From: Dermanyssus gallinae
Taxonomy: Eukaryota > Arthropoda > Arachnida > Mesostigmata > Dermanyssidae
NCBI GenBank assembly: GCA_003439945.1
Contig: QVRM01001225.1
Coordinates: forward strand, 124,001-188,000
Direction of reading: 5' to 3'
Length of the DNA: 64,000 nt
Position numbers and translations under genes: made by a program. The notes beneath the pieces are model-generated. The model did no database searches. It was given only the letters and a program-made list of their open reading frames with translations, and had not been told where the DNA came from. Every line of letters begins with the position of its first letter. The stretch's first letter is position 1. This document shows positions 1-13,030 of the stretch, piece by piece.

Positions 1-1832
1 TGTCTCTGACAACACGTCTCAGTTTCTCTCTCAAACTATTGACAGTGATGTGCATATTGTTCAAACTAGCAGCAACCTTATACATATATTCTATTGGGCC
101 CAATGCTTGCGCTAGTCGAGGGCACTTCGTCCGAGTCTCGTTCTGGTGCGCGGTGATTATCGGTGATGTCGCGATAGCGGCCCACAAACATTGCTAGCCC
201 ACAAGGTAACTGCTATATGCAACTAGTCTATATACATAAACAATGCTTCTAGTAAAATCATCATATCTTTGCTGTTAGGGCACCTGATGAGGCTGGATTC
301 GTTGTAACTGTTCACCCTCTGCTTACGCCGTTTGCGTTAACAATCGCTTTAAGACGAGCCGAAACTACGCGCAGGCCCATTGCATCGTGCCCTGGGACAA
401 CTTCTTAAATGCTGACAGAACGGCACTGCTGTAAAAACAAGTGTTCGGTTCTGGCCTCGGGATCACCTGTAGCGAGTGCACTAGATAGACGCTATGGCGC
501 TACCTTCACGGCTACGCCCTCTGCCTGGCAACGGCAGCACCAATAAAAGCCACTGGCTAACCCCAGGCGATGTTAACCACGGTGACATTAGTAAAAATAA
601 AACAAAACGACGATACTAAGAATGACAGTTACGGCAGGTCACAGCTTCAATTGCCGCACCAGTACAGAGACCTCTGCCAGCCGACGTGATTATGCGCGGC
701 GCATATACACTTGCATGGCCAAGTTGTTTATGCACAAGCTGAGAAGACCTCTACAGCTGATTCTCACGCGCCTTATTTTAGGTCCGTAGAGAATACTGAG
801 TTTTACGTTAAATAAGTCACCACCGATAGTACCTAAAAAAATCCTTTCGGGGCTGACTCTCAGCCAAGATCACGCCACCGGGCTCGACACCGATAGTACC
901 TAAGGTGACCAAAACTGCACCTGAACACGACTCACCAAACTCCGGACACAAAAGAACTGACTGACAGTTGTCCGAACTATGATTTTTTAGTCTTTTCCGA
1001 GAGCTCCGGTTGACCCAACAGCCTCGTTTGAAATGAAACTGTCTGACAACCACCCACTTACTGACAATCGGCTAACTAAGTGTCTGCCCAGCTATCTGTG
1101 CGTTCAAACATGACCTCGCTACTCGGCAAATCATCTTATATATATATATATATATATGCACATCCAGCTTTGCAATCTGAAAGCGCCCGCACGAATACCT
1201 CAATAAAGAACACAGTCTAATTTGGGTATATGACAGACGTTAGTTTGATACAATAAATGTCTGTTTTGTTAACTTTGACGACTCGCCACGCTAAACCTGT
1301 CCCATGAATGACTATATTAATAAATCAAAGCAGCTAAGCTAGTTTTTAAGTTAAGTAACTCTCTGAGCATCATTCAGTCCGGAGTATGATGTTAGACGCG
1401 TTGTTACTTTGTACGTCAGTAGATATCACCTGCTCCAGATGGTTTGTATAACGTTTCTCTAAAATTAGAATCATGATTTAGATTCCTACGGAATTTTCAC
1501 CTATTTCGAGACATTTCTTAAAGCGACGAATCTATGAATCGAAGCCTATATCCAAATCACGTGTCATTTTAGGTGATTAAATTGCGTGCGTCACTAGTTT
1601 AATTCTAAATGCGGCAAAACATTGATTTAGTGTTTTCACTCCTGTGGGCTGGTGCATTTTCGTGGCGGAAGAATCATCCGCTAGGAGACGCTTTGGAACA
1701 TTTGGTAGGCGTTCTGTGGTACAGCAACCCTTCGTCACCTCTGTTCAGTTTACATCGCCACAATTTCACTCCTGGAGAGGAAAATAACAATCATCATTTT
1801 GCCAGCCGATCGCTGGCGCCTCACTTTTGTGG
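1..1832. other. Unassigned spacer
   Basis: No coding region, RNA gene or repeat family is recognised here, apart from a 20-bp (TA)n tract at about 1138-1157. Open frames are short and have no recognisable motif. Confidence 0.5.
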
Positions 1833-1897
1833 CTGCAGTCCTCGAACCCGCTGTGGTCAGGCACAACGCCTGAGCACCGCGGGTTCGAAGACTTCAG
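1833..1897. repeat. Inverted repeat / hairpin carrying B-box-like motif
   Basis: Two arms of about 30 nt (1833-1862 and 1868-1897) are reverse complements with a few mismatches and are separated by a 5-nt loop (ACAAC). The core of each arm reads CGGGTTCGA or its complement, which resembles the GGTTCGA core of a tRNA B box on both strands. I see no complete tRNA cloverleaf. It could be a palindromised tRNA-derived repeat or simply a cruciform-forming sequence. Confidence 0.7.
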
Positions 1898-2669
1898 TAA
1901 AGGGATCGTAATAAACAAGCCAAGTCGTATCAGCTGTGACAAATCTTGAGAAAAATTGAGTCCTGATCAAACTTTAACAGAAACATTTTCGTGCCAAAAA
2001 TACGCGCCCCTCTTTTTCGTTACATGGCTAATCACGAGGTCCCCATCGAGCGGGCTTGGTGAGCTTGTGATGCCTTGTCAGGGATCTTATGAATGAACGG
2101 CATTTATGGCCAAGGTCTTCTTTGGCGATGCATTTGTTATGTTTAATATTTTGTCAATGGCAGTCTTTGCGCAGCCATATTTTCCTTATCAGTTGCTGTT
2201 TTGGGCGTCCTTCACGATATCTGACGTACAGATTGAAACAACAAGCTCGATTTTTTTCCATATCATTTATGCACACTCCTGAAAAGGAATAGGGCTTTAT
2301 CCGCCATAGTCGATCGAAGCTCTTCTAAACACTCTATTGCGCTTAATCTTCGCTAGCAATTGTTCAAAATAACCGTATGCAGCCCAATTTTTGAGTACTG
2401 TTATGCCACCGCATGGTCGTGTTGGTGCTCGCACCGCTGTCTAAGGAAGAATTGACTCCAATTATATAGCAATGATAGTGCTAGTAGGTAGGATTTTAAC
2501 TCACACTCGTCAACGCGGGAAAATGCGAAAACTTTTTTATGTCCCCATACATGACGATAAAGTATTTGAACGCGGTCGGACAAAATCTTGTCAGCGGCTG
2601 CCTGAGGACGAGTACCGACACTTCCACCATCACCTTTAGTGTCATCACCGCTAGCCTAGCGACCAGATT

Positions 2670-2694
2670 TATATATATATATATATATATATAT
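2670..2694. repeat. (TA)n microsatellite
   Basis: Uninterrupted TA dinucleotide tract. Confidence 0.97.
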
Positions 2695-2950
2695 TGTACA
2701 AATGGAAAGGTCGTGTCAAAATGTCCCTGTCTAAAATGCTGAACGCTGTCTTAACTGCGGCAGTGAGTAAGTCTACGTTTGATGTCGAGACTTCTTAGTC
2801 TCTTGTTTAATCACGCCCTATACATAGCAATCCAACGAATTCAAATCGTTTGGTGATCAAATGTCCTTGCTGGATAAAAGAAGCAAAATATTTCTGGAGG
2901 AAAATCTGGACCTCGCTAAGGCCAGGAGTGCTGCCAAACTGACCAGGAGA

Positions 2951-3330
2951 AGCTGGACCAGGAGCCTGATATCGGACCTCAAGACTTGATAGAACTGTAG
3001 ACATGGGAAAATTACCTACTATATAGCTCAGGGTCTGACCGGTCACGGTCAGTTCCAAAGCTACGTGGTTTAGATAAGGAAGGCCAACCAGTGCCAGCTG
3101 TATGCTATGCGAATCTGGGAAGGCGGACGGCGCGGAACACACTGTCTTACAATGGGTGCACGGGCTCTACAGCCGTGAGAGGCCGCCCCATCAAAGAGGT
3201 GGTTAGCTATATGATGACCTCGACAGAAGCGTAAAAAGAAGCGACGGACCTGTTTGACGCACTTTTTAAGCTCAAGACATCCAAGGAACCGGGAGAGGTT
3301 TACGCGGCAGCCTTGGGAGTGTGGTCGAGA
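2951..3330 (+). pseudogene. R1-like LINE ORF2, C-terminal fragment
   Basis: Plus-strand translation gives a patchwork matching the region after the reverse transcriptase in R1/Loa-type LINEs. A segment like 'WTRSLISDLKT' is followed, after stops, by 'ITYYIAQGLTGHGQFQSY', the usual 'Y.TQ.L.GHG.F..YL' block. After a further frameshift comes a 'GAEHTVLQW' segment, which corresponds to the end of the CCHC zinc knuckle. Several stops and at least one frameshift show that it is dead. Only the 3' part is present; no reverse transcriptase or endonuclease lies upstream. A second, better preserved copy of the same domain starts at 4732. Clade assignment rests on motif reading only. Confidence 0.6.
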
Positions 3331-3537
3331 CAAGGAGCCAAGGGAGGTGGCAGTGGAAGTGCAGGCAGGCTCTCAAGGTCTTGACACACCCCTTCTGGAC
3401 GGTGTATGTCTTAGCATAAGCCCTTTATTTGGGTGCATGTTAATGTGCAGAAAAAGAGACATCTAGAAGAAATGGCAGGGACGCCTCTCCCACGACTTTA
3501 AAGAAACACATGTGTATTCTGCATTTCCAAAACCTTT

Positions 3538-4012
3538 CCCAAAAAATGTTCTTGCCTCAAAAAAAATTTAGGGCAAGAACATGTGGTCAAAAAATGGGAG
3601 TGGTTGAAAGGCGTATTTGCAGTCCCTTAGACATTTTAGATATCCAGGGTTTCACAACAGCCAATAGAAAAAACAAGCAAAACGTATTCTTTATTGATTT
3701 AGCATTTTTCACTAGATACCACACACAAAACGTGAATACTGGTCAGGATTTTTTAATTTTTTGTTGTCCTTGCTTTAAATGGTTTTGAGGCAAGGACATA
3801 TGGTTGCCGCAAGAAAATTGTTGAAGGACGTATTTTCAGCAGCTTAGACGCTTCATATATCTACGGTCTCACGACAGTCTTTAAAAAAAGTAAACTTTTG
3901 TTTAATGGTTTAGCCTTTGTGAAGAAAGTGCAGAGACTTATTAAGCATAAGCGTCTGTTTCACTACATACCACATTAAGAACGTGAATAGTGGCCGGGAC
4001 TTTGATTTTTTT
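3538..4012. repeat. Imperfect tandem dimer, hairpin at head of each unit
   Basis: Unit 1 (about 3538-3756) and unit 2 (about 3757-4012) align along their length. Shared blocks include GGCAAG(A/G)ACAT(G/A)TGGT, GTTGAA(A)GG.CGTATTT.CAG, and ACCACA followed by ACGTGAATA.TGG. Each unit begins with an inverted repeat: TGTTCTTGCC (3547-3556) against GGCAAGAACA (3572-3581) in unit 1, and TGTCCTTGC against GCAAGGACA in unit 2. Unit 2 carries roughly 40 extra bases. No coding frame spans it. Confidence 0.7.
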
Positions 4013-4731
4013 GACAATGGGGACCTGCAACCATGGCCAAACTTATGGCCGTTCCCGCAATTAATTTTTGCATTTGCGGTGAAAATGAAAAGTACTCGTC
4101 AGAGAAGAAGCAAAGTCAACCTACTGCCTTGTGCTTGAGAGAAGAGGAGCAAATGGTCTTCAGCAAATCTTGCTGGCTCTTGTGGCTTTAGACATTTGCG
4201 ATACGCTGAACTCTCCGTAGACTGACACCAAGAAGATTTGCAATCTGGGCGCAGATCCGTCCGGCGCAGAGAGCACGGCACATAGCTACTCGTCGCTCAT
4301 ATTCTGAAAAGGGCGCATTATTTTTTTCATGGCTAATACGTATTTATTTTTGTTAATTCATATTCGTGTTCTACAGAACATAAGCTTTCGTCTGCTACCC
4401 ATCAATTCGAGTAGCTAAAACGACGATGATTCAAGTCGAAAAGCGCGACAATTTAGACAGGAAACAGGGATATCGTGAATGAGTTCGCACATGTTCTGAT
4501 ATTGTTAAAGTTTAGTTCGCCACGAAGCTTGTTCTATACGTTCCGAGCTCACTGCAATGCAACTCAGAATCTCAAGGCTCTCTCCCTCCCAAAACATATC
4601 CCCTCATTATATAAAATGTAAGTTTTTTTCCACGGACTAATAATTACCAAATTGTGCGGGTTTAATTAAAAATTAAAAAAAAAAATTGTGTCAATCGCTT
4701 TCAACCACCTCTTAACAACTCAACGCCGCAT

Positions 4732-5300
4732 GTGGCAAAACCCGGGAAAAGAGAAAGCGGGGGAAACAAATACATTTCTCGACATTTGGCAGGCCAACTC
4801 CATTTAGAACGGAGCAACCGGGTACCAGGTAAGGACTCCCGGACATCAGGGCCACCGGCGTACCAGCCAAGTGGCGAGTTAACGTGCTACATGATTTCGG
4901 TCCTCACCAGACTCGGTGATTTCCAGTCATACTTGTTCAGAATTTAGAAAACCACATCTCCATTTTGCAAGTATTGCCAAAGCGAAACCGAGGCCACGCC
5001 TGAACATACAGTGTGGTGCCCGGAATGGGCCTCGCAACGTACGGGTGTATCTAGGGCTGACGACGGCACCTTTGGAACGCTCCTATAGCTTACAATTAAG
5101 TCACGTGACGACTGGACCAGCATTGCTCGTACTATTGAGAACATCCTGCGCCCCAAGGAGAAGAAAATCCGTTATTACACGCCATCATCCCGTGGGGCAT
5201 CCCGGAAATAGCTAAGTTTTTAAACTACTCTCCGCCTTCGATAATTTGAAGTTATGCTTAAATATTATTATCGAAATAAACCTGTTTTTTAAAAGTATTT
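4732..5300 (+). pseudogene. R1-like LINE ORF2, C-terminal fragment with 3' UTR
   Basis: An open frame starting near 4732 runs through 'LTRLGDFQSYLFRI'. After a single stop it continues as 'FCKYCQSETEATPEHTVWC', a CCHC zinc-knuckle-like array (Cys-x2-Cys...His-x3-Cys) typical of the ORF2 C terminus in R1-type LINEs. The frame stays readable to about 5210, just past a 'RPKEKKIRYY' segment. An AATAAA follows at about 5275-5280, then an A/T-rich run, consistent with a LINE 3' end. It is 5'-truncated, with no reverse transcriptase domain. The same domain, more decayed, lies about 1.8 kb upstream in the same orientation, so these are probably two copies of related elements. Confidence 0.65.
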
Positions 5301-6810
5301 TTTATTGTATTTTTTACTATAACTACCGCTGATATGATCACGCCAAATTAGGTATGCAAAGTTGACGAGTTCTCCAGTTAAACACGTAACACACTGACCC
5401 TATTTATTTTGCCGGCGTGTCGTCAGCGGACCCAGGGCAGAGCAAAACCCTAATCCTCCAACGGCATCTAGACTGGCCATTTGTCGTACGAGAAATCGAG
5501 CTGGGCGTAGAATTACCCCATCAACACCCCGCCGTCCACCTGGTTCGTCTATGAGGGTGTCTGCATGGTGGTTCCATTCGGTGCCTTCGCGTCGTTCGTC
5601 GTTTGTAAAATTGAAAAAGAACGACTTAGCAACGCACCCCATCTCTCGTCGTCCATCCCTACGCCCCGAAGTCCTCCGACACCTCCGACTCGACACCTTT
5701 CTGCATACTTTCTTTTAGATACATCGTTTTCCACGATCTCTTCCCCCTATTTCTCCACTTATGACGCTTTCTTTCTACTCGCTTTGCCCCGCTTACCTAT
5801 ATCTAGCGAATCTTGGATCGAAGCCGCAGCTAAGCCTCAGGCTCGTTCTAAAAGATGAATGCGTTAGAGCCTTCGTAACGTGCTGCTGCGTATCGTTTTC
5901 GAGACGAGCGCAGGACTTAACAGAGCCATTCAGATTCGGTGAAGTTCAGCCTTTTCTCCTTTTTCTCTTTCGGCCATTTTAGCCATGAGGCACGAGAGCC
6001 AGCAAAAAAAGGAAAAGCGGAAGAAAATGTACGAGTATAAAGAGAGCGAGATAGAGAGTAAGCTTAAAGCTGGATATCCAGCATAGGTGAGAGTTGGCGA
6101 TCAGGCTGATGGTGTCGTTTGAGCGCCAAAATTAGATCATTAGTTGTCGCCAAACGGCACTATTGCGCAAATTGACCCCCGGGGATCACTTCGACAGAAA
6201 CGCACCGCAAAGGGGCGCGCTTATTCCCTCTCTCTCTCTCTCCATCTTTACTCACTTAAATGACTAACTTGGGCGGATCTCGTATTGTAACAAGTGGGCA
6301 AAGAAACGACGACAAATAGAGCGGGAGTTCAACGCACACAGACACACGCACTGATGCGCGCATTTATATATGCGGGCGCGCAGTCTCGAAGCATAACAAT
6401 GCAAAGCAATCATTCTATTCTACTACTGTGCTGTGAAAGTGGAAAATCTCATCGTACCTCGTCGTCACGACCAGACGATTGAGTAGTACCGTGCATAAGA
6501 AATGCATAAAGACACCCTGACCGACTCTCAGCGACGGCTATAAACGCACCGCGTTTCTACCGCAAGGGTCAAATACACACACCACCCGCCAGTGTTCTGG
6601 CTGTGGCCCCTGGTGGGCCCTGTCGAGAACGCTGTTACGATGAGAACGCGTTCAGTCTCGTCGGACGCCAATAATATTGATGATAAGAAAGTGAAAATAA
6701 TAGAGGCTAAGAACACTGCGTTTACATTGTGTGAAAAACGGATCATATAATAGCGAAAATCAGCCTTAATTTTGATGCGCACGTTTTTTGATTCCCTTAG
6801 TAAAACAAGT

Positions 6811-6813
<3 letters not shown>
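5301..6813. other. Unassigned spacer with (CT)n tract
   Basis: The segment from 5400 to 6060 is GC-richer with C/T-rich stretches, and a (CT)n tract lies at about 6226-6242. Open frames on both strands overlap and none has recognisable domains. Confidence 0.4.

Positions 6814-6897
<84 letters not shown>
6814..6897. repeat. (TA)n microsatellite
   Basis: An 84-bp TA tract with one phase break (TAAT) near 6872. Open frames reading Tyr-Ile repeats through it are artefacts. Confidence 0.97.
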
Positions 6898-8884
6898 CAT
6901 GCATACAGTACAATGTGCAAACGCATGGCTCTGAGCATAACCAATGTCCGACAAAAATATATACTGCCTTTTTCTTTTGCAACACGCCACCGTGTATAAA
7001 GAGGACATGAAAAAGCATCACCCACCAAGGTAGGCTTACTTTATTCGCGTTTGGATCTGCATATAAAATCGTTTTATGGCAAAATCTCCGCTCGAAAAGA
7101 CGTCTCTCGGCGCCTTTTTAATGCTGTCCCGGCAGCCCGGCAGGACCAGGGCTAGGCTAACAGAAAACAGTCACATTACTCTTCACCAAAAACATTCATT
7201 CCTCGTTCCTCACCCTACGCGACTGCTGCGGCGTTCCAAGTGAGTTTTCGAATACGGCCTGCCAACGCGCACCAAAGGCTTGTGATTTATTGGCCTTGAC
7301 TGGTGATTACCAATGAAAAAGATCTAAATAAATATTACAAAAGTGAATAATATCGCAATAATTAAGAAGAACTGTAAGCGGGAGACGCGTGTGATTTCAA
7401 ACTATAATAGGCGCTCGAACATGATACAATGAAAAGTTCAGATCGCTGTTAGTTTTCTAGTTCCTAAAAAAAAACATAGAAGAAATCACAAGGTTTAAGA
7501 AGCAGACGGTAAACAATAGGCACGCGACTGTCGTAGCGTGCTTATATAGGGGACGCAGCAATCGCTCATTAACTAGCATCAGTAAACATGCTATGTTTTT
7601 TAGACGCAGACATTTCACGCATGCGAATAAGTGGTATTTCCCTATTGTCGTTGGCCAATTGGCACACGGTTAAGCTCGGAATTATAATTGTCATACTGCA
7701 CTCAATGAGTTATAACGATGTTAGTCGAAACAAGTGCAACTTGTAGCAAAAAGCTCAAAAACAGTCACATGTTTTGTGTCATTGCACATGTTTTGTGTTT
7801 TTTACCCTTCTGCTGTGTATGTGGGTGTATTTCTCGAGTATGCCTAGAACACCAGAACCACGATGCAGTAGTATTCATTAAACCTGATCAATTGTCAACG
7901 CGCCACTACTTCTTAACGTTGGCTTGACCGCATAGGCTTGGGGTTTCATCGTTTTGCGCGGCGATCTCCTCTCTCCTCGTTTCTTCTCCGTCTTTAGTTT
8001 TTTCGCTACTGCTCACCATAGGTATGCGTGGCTAGATCTCTATCTAGATGGCTTTGATAGAACTGCCGTCTCTGATGGGAGCGCTTGCTATTATGTTCGG
8101 CCGGCCAAAAGCATATAGCTGTTGTTATCGCTACTCTCACCGTCTTGGGTGCGTGAATGGGGTAGTTGCCGCTGCCGACAGGGCTAATCTCGTTCCCATC
8201 GTGGGGATGTCGCACCGTGATGGCTCTTCGTGCTCACTTTTTTCTTGCTCACTCCGGTCTTCGCGCTTGTGATCTTGCTTGACGGGGCTGCGGAGATGCT
8301 TTTATGACGGTGAGCTTTGTCACCACGCTACGCTCAGCCATCGTCTTTGTCGGCGCTATCGAAAACTTCTTCGTCCTCGACAGTATCGTAATCCTACCGC
8401 TTCCTTCTCTCTTTCTCTCCACTACGTCTTGCGAATCTAGGATCATCATCCCAATTGTCGTTGGTCGTCCGATCTCAAGCGAAGAAAACGGAGAATTTCC
8501 CCCGATACCTGCTTGGGCGTCGACGAAATAACATTTATGCTCTGTAACGTCCGCTTTCTATGCTCTCGTATCTTCTTCGAGTAGAGGTCTATACGTTTGC
8601 CTGCAAGCCGAGATGATGACAGGCACACGGTCTCGCCTACAACGGCTTTCTTTAGAAATTTGTCATGTTGAGGCTCTGGGATCGTCGGGACTTCGTCTAG
8701 CATCATGGTGGCAACACCTTCAATTCACACAAACAGTTAAGTGTGGCTAAGATGTAGTAATGCGAATAATTTAAACATCGAAAATATTTTTTGCCAATAG
8801 CTTGAAAGCCTTTTTCCTCGAAAGTACAAGTAAAGCATGTGTAGGGTATTTTGTCTTTATAAAACTACAATTTTGGACTATGGC

Positions 8885-8923
<39 letters not shown>

Positions 8924-9379
8924 AAGTTAGTACTTAATATAACGGTACTATCTACAAACTGCAATTGCCGACTTACATCCTTATTGACTGAGCTTGGGTC
9001 GCCATATTTGCTCAGTGTTTGAGGTTGACAAGTTCTGCGGTATAATTACATACCAGCTTTTTCCTGGCAATGAAACTATCTGGCGGCAGGTGTTAGGGGG
9101 TTCGTAGACGTGTGAGGTAAGGTAGTTCAAGGTCACGTCGCGCTTACCCCAAAATGTGTCACACGGTGTCGTTTTCTTGCCCCGTTTAGCCAGAAGTTCA
9201 AAAATATTGCGTGTTCGCATTCGAGTTCGCATGTCGGTGCTATGTTCCAAAAGGAGTTGACACAGAGAGAGTAATATTAGACGGCAGGTATCCTCTAGCC
9301 TAATGGATTTTGTCCATCGTGCAAATTGCGTCGAAATCATAGATCCAACTGCACACAAGTGCAGGTTGTTTTCGAATGC
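6898..9379. other. Unassigned spacer
   Basis: It contains a (TA)n tract at 8887-8917. Minus-strand frames between 8000 and 8710, and one of about 125 codons at 8981-9358, are open but match no family I recognise. Confidence 0.4.
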
Positions 9380-9439
9380 TTATATATATATACTCGTATA
9401 CAATACATATATACAATTATATATATATATATATATACT

Positions 9440-9524
<85 letters not shown>

Positions 9525-9543
9525 TATATACATATATACATAT

Positions 9544-9588
<45 letters not shown>
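9380..9588. repeat. Compound (TA)n / TATACA microsatellite
   Basis: About 200 bp of TA repeats interrupted by TACATA and TACTCG variants. Confidence 0.95.
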
Positions 9589-9593
<5 letters not shown>

Positions 9594-10529
9594 CTGCACT
9601 AACAAAACATTTACATGACTCTATTTTTTGTTCAGTCCTTATGGAATCTAGTCGTCAACATCTTTGAACATAGCAGTGTCTACGTAAGTCGTAGAGAAAC
9701 ATATAGCTGCCCCCCCATGCTGGACACTAACCGAAGTAACGTAACGAAATATTTGTTTTGTTTCGCAACAGTAACGGCGTAAGCAGCAACTGTAGCGACA
9801 TTTAATGATTGCACTCCCTTTTCCGCCTTGTATAGCGATATTTTATGAGTCAGCTGAGTAAAGCAAAACAAGTAAAACGAACAAACAGCACGTTTGCCCT
9901 GCGCGAACGGTTTAGGACCGGGATCAAGCTAAACGTCGTTTCCCTTTTGCTCTGGTGTTGTTTTCCCGTATAGCCAGCCTGTATATCCGTCGTTTGCTTG
10001 TTCCCTACAATAAGGCCCGCCTCTTCCGTTTCCTTCAAACTTGCTCATCAAAAAGTTGCTCTGCTCTAATAGCTGCGCATTTGCTGCGAGGGCGTTTTCA
10101 AAGTGTACGTGTTCCTTTTTTTGTTTACCTACGCACGTGTCGCACATCGTCGCGTCTCTTGTTTTTCCGGCCTCCCTCTGCGAGTAGAGTTGGCGTGCGT
10201 TTGTTTGCTTATTTATGGCAACAATGCGCCTAGTTGTCGTTGTTTTTTCGTCGCTGTTGCAGTCATTTTGCGCTCGCATTTTTGATCCCATCTAGTAAAC
10301 AGCAAAAAGTCACGCCTCGCCGCGGGCTCATTTTCCCTCCGAACAGACGGGACGATAGACATGCTTCTCCGCTAACCTGAGAAAAAACACTTCAGCAAAG
10401 ACGAGTAAAGCCGGACAGAAAGTAGAGAGAGAGAGTCTCGTTAGGAACACACGAATGAATCACGCGTATCGTAGAAAGAAGACCAAACTCTAAGGAAAAA
10501 GTCATACTTTTAAATACGCGCTTGCAACC

Positions 10530-10575
<46 letters not shown>

Positions 10576-10914
10576 CCAACACATCTCTAGGGAATCAGAC
10601 ATCTCGATTTAAATTGCCTGAGGCCGCGGCTCCCTCTTATCCTTCGCGTAGACTCATGAGGAAAAGACCGCTTATTTAGCATTTGATGGACACCTTTTTG
10701 TGCACTGATGATCGGCGAAAAGCTGACCTGCTATGTGACCAGTTCGCTATCAAGCTTTACATGCCTGTTCGGGATGACAATGATCCAAATGTGTTGTAGC
10801 GTGTACTAAACAACTTTATTTTGTGGTCATTAAAAATGAGTCTAAAAATATCCGCCTACAAGTGTGGGGTACTACTAGCATATAGGTATTAAAAATACCA
10901 AGCATGACAACACG
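9589..10914. other. Unassigned spacer
   Basis: It holds a (TA)n tract at 10537-10574 and a GC-richer stretch at 9900-10450 with no recognisable coding signal. Confidence 0.4.
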
Positions 10915-11345
10915 TTAGACTGCCCATCCCTGACAGCGAAAGAGTATGCGAAAGACCTTAATGTATGATTCTTGACGTCATTGACACTTACTGAGCAGGT
11001 TACACATGTTGCCACAAAATGTTCACTGTTGTGCAACTGCATACTCCGTGCCTCTGTTTTAAAAATACCTCTGCATATTTGAAACTGTACACATCGCATG
11101 TTGCGCCACTATTGATATATGAATGCCAGGTGTGGAACCCTCCAAGACTGGGTGATCTGTGATTACTAGAGAGAATGCAGCGTCGCTTTTTAAGAAGGGT
11201 TGAGAAACGGTATCGGATGGAGAGGCACACTTTCATGCCTAAATTCGTGACCAAGCTGTTTCAAAAAGCTGACATAAGACAGCTGAGTCTGATTAAGAAC
11301 GATAATCTGTTTGACTTATTGTTTGAAGTTCAAGCAACGTCGAGC
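10915..11345 (+). pseudogene. LINE reverse transcriptase, C-terminal fragment
   Basis: Plus-strand translation reads 'AKDLNV', a stop, and then 'LTLTEQVTHVATKCS', which corresponds to the 'DLGV..D..L.F..H' block after the palm of CR1/Jockey-group reverse transcriptases. It continues with 'LLIYECQVWNP' and 'LLERMQRRFLRRV', matching the '..LEYA..VWNP...D...LE..QRRF.R.' block. It has stops and at least one frame change, and no YADD box or upstream palm domain, so it is a short dead fragment. Clade within the group cannot be resolved from this piece. Confidence 0.65.
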
Positions 11346-11349
11346 CGTG

Positions 11350-12955
11350 CAGGGTTTGTCATTAGGCCTCCAACCCAGACTGCCAGTGCCCAAGTGTCGC
11401 ACTAGTATCTCTGGGAATCTGTAAAGCAATTGAACGAAAATTGTGTCGAAGCAAATTTGTGCAACGAAAATAATTTTTGTACTGCGAATGTTATCATATC
11501 GAATTTTATGATGAATAAATGAGCGCTTCAATCGAGCCACGATTCATGAAAATTTACTGGCATGTCAAAGATTTATTTAACTTTCGAGTTTTAGGTATCG
11601 GAGAAAATAGCTCTTGCTCAATATTGAAAGAAAGCACAGTGTTCGTAGTGCCTTGTATCGTCAGCCACTCCCGAGTTGCACATGTGGCGTACGGGAGAAT
11701 CAGTGTTATCAATGCGGTGTAGGAATTGCTGAAAGCAGCCACCGTAGATCGTTAGCAGTTGCGGGGTAGGTAAGTAAGCGAGCCATGTTTAAGCTGTTAG
11801 AGCTTTACCGTTTTCTGAGATCAGGAAGTATTGACCTTGCCCAGGTTCTAGGGTGGCTCAGCTGGATACCTTCCATTACTGGTTTCATTTGTTCAGCTTA
11901 GATATTTGTTCTGCTAATTAGAATTCTCTTTGTCTGGACGTTACTTTAGGGGTTTTTAGCCAGATTAATTATTATTATTATTTAAAGTATTGCAACACAT
12001 TTTGGTAAAAACATGATTTGGCTTCTGCGATTAAGAGGCAGGTCTTTCGTTTGATTCTGTCATACAAGCAGCAATGTGTTCAAGTAAATGTTCACGTTTT
12101 TTTTACATATAATATGTCAAGATATTTCTAATTAACAAGGCACTGCTAGGACGTTTTCCGAAGGCTGCTTAACAAACAACCACTGATTTTTCAACATAAC
12201 TTTACGCCACGTCGTCATGTAGATGTATGCAAAAAGCCTCATATAGTAACAGTTGTGGAATAGTGAAAAATGTATGCTTTCTGTCAAAGACCAAGGGTAT
12301 GTCTCAAGCAGGGCAGATAAGAAACAAGGATTCTTCTGGTGCGCAGAGACCTTCTTCGCTTCAACGCTGTACCCCACGTGGGTAGCTTGGCGCCTGCGTA
12401 ATTAACTATATATTAACTAAATATTTTATGCCAGGTATTATTGCTACATAAAGATATTCACTGCGCTACCATAACAAAAAAAAATATTTCCATAAATTCG
12501 TCTAGACATAAACTTTAGCATGACCAAAAATCAAAAAAGGTGTTGATATAAAATAAGATCTTCTTCTCCACAGAAAGAATCGCTGTAATAAAGATAGCTT
12601 AAGCAAACAGGTGTTATATTTCTGTACTATATTTCTGTACCTATAGATTTTGGTCGTATATTATAAAGTGTGGTAATTAAACTAGCTAAAATATAATCTA
12701 TAAACAGCTTCAGTCTACTCTAACTCTATCATGAATATGAAACCTAGAGAGAAGAGCATCAAAAGTCAAAATATTATGTCATTTGTGTGTTTGCAAAAGG
12801 TAAGTTTCTTATACAATATAACTTTTCTGAATCGTAATACGCGATGGCTGCTATGCATGAGTATGTTCTGACTATAGCATGTGTATATATATGCATATAT
12901 AGCCCCTAAATTAAAAGCGTGACATTTGTATTTAGGTACACATGTCAAGCGATTA

Positions 12956-12958
<3 letters not shown>
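11350..12958. other. AT-rich spacer
   Basis: AT-rich DNA without recognised genes or repeat families. Confidence 0.5.
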
Positions 12959-13015
<57 letters not shown>

Positions 13016-13030
13016 TCGTATATATATATA
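12959..13030. repeat. (TA)n microsatellite
   Basis: TA tract with one CTCG interruption near 13015. Confidence 0.97.

Noticed and set aside
9303..9667. Long frames with Tyr-Ile repeats over (TA)n arrays (also at 6528-7028, 13741-14286, 36000-36200, 37629-38021)
   Set aside because: Translation of dinucleotide repeats; open on both strands only because TA repeats contain no stop in two frames.
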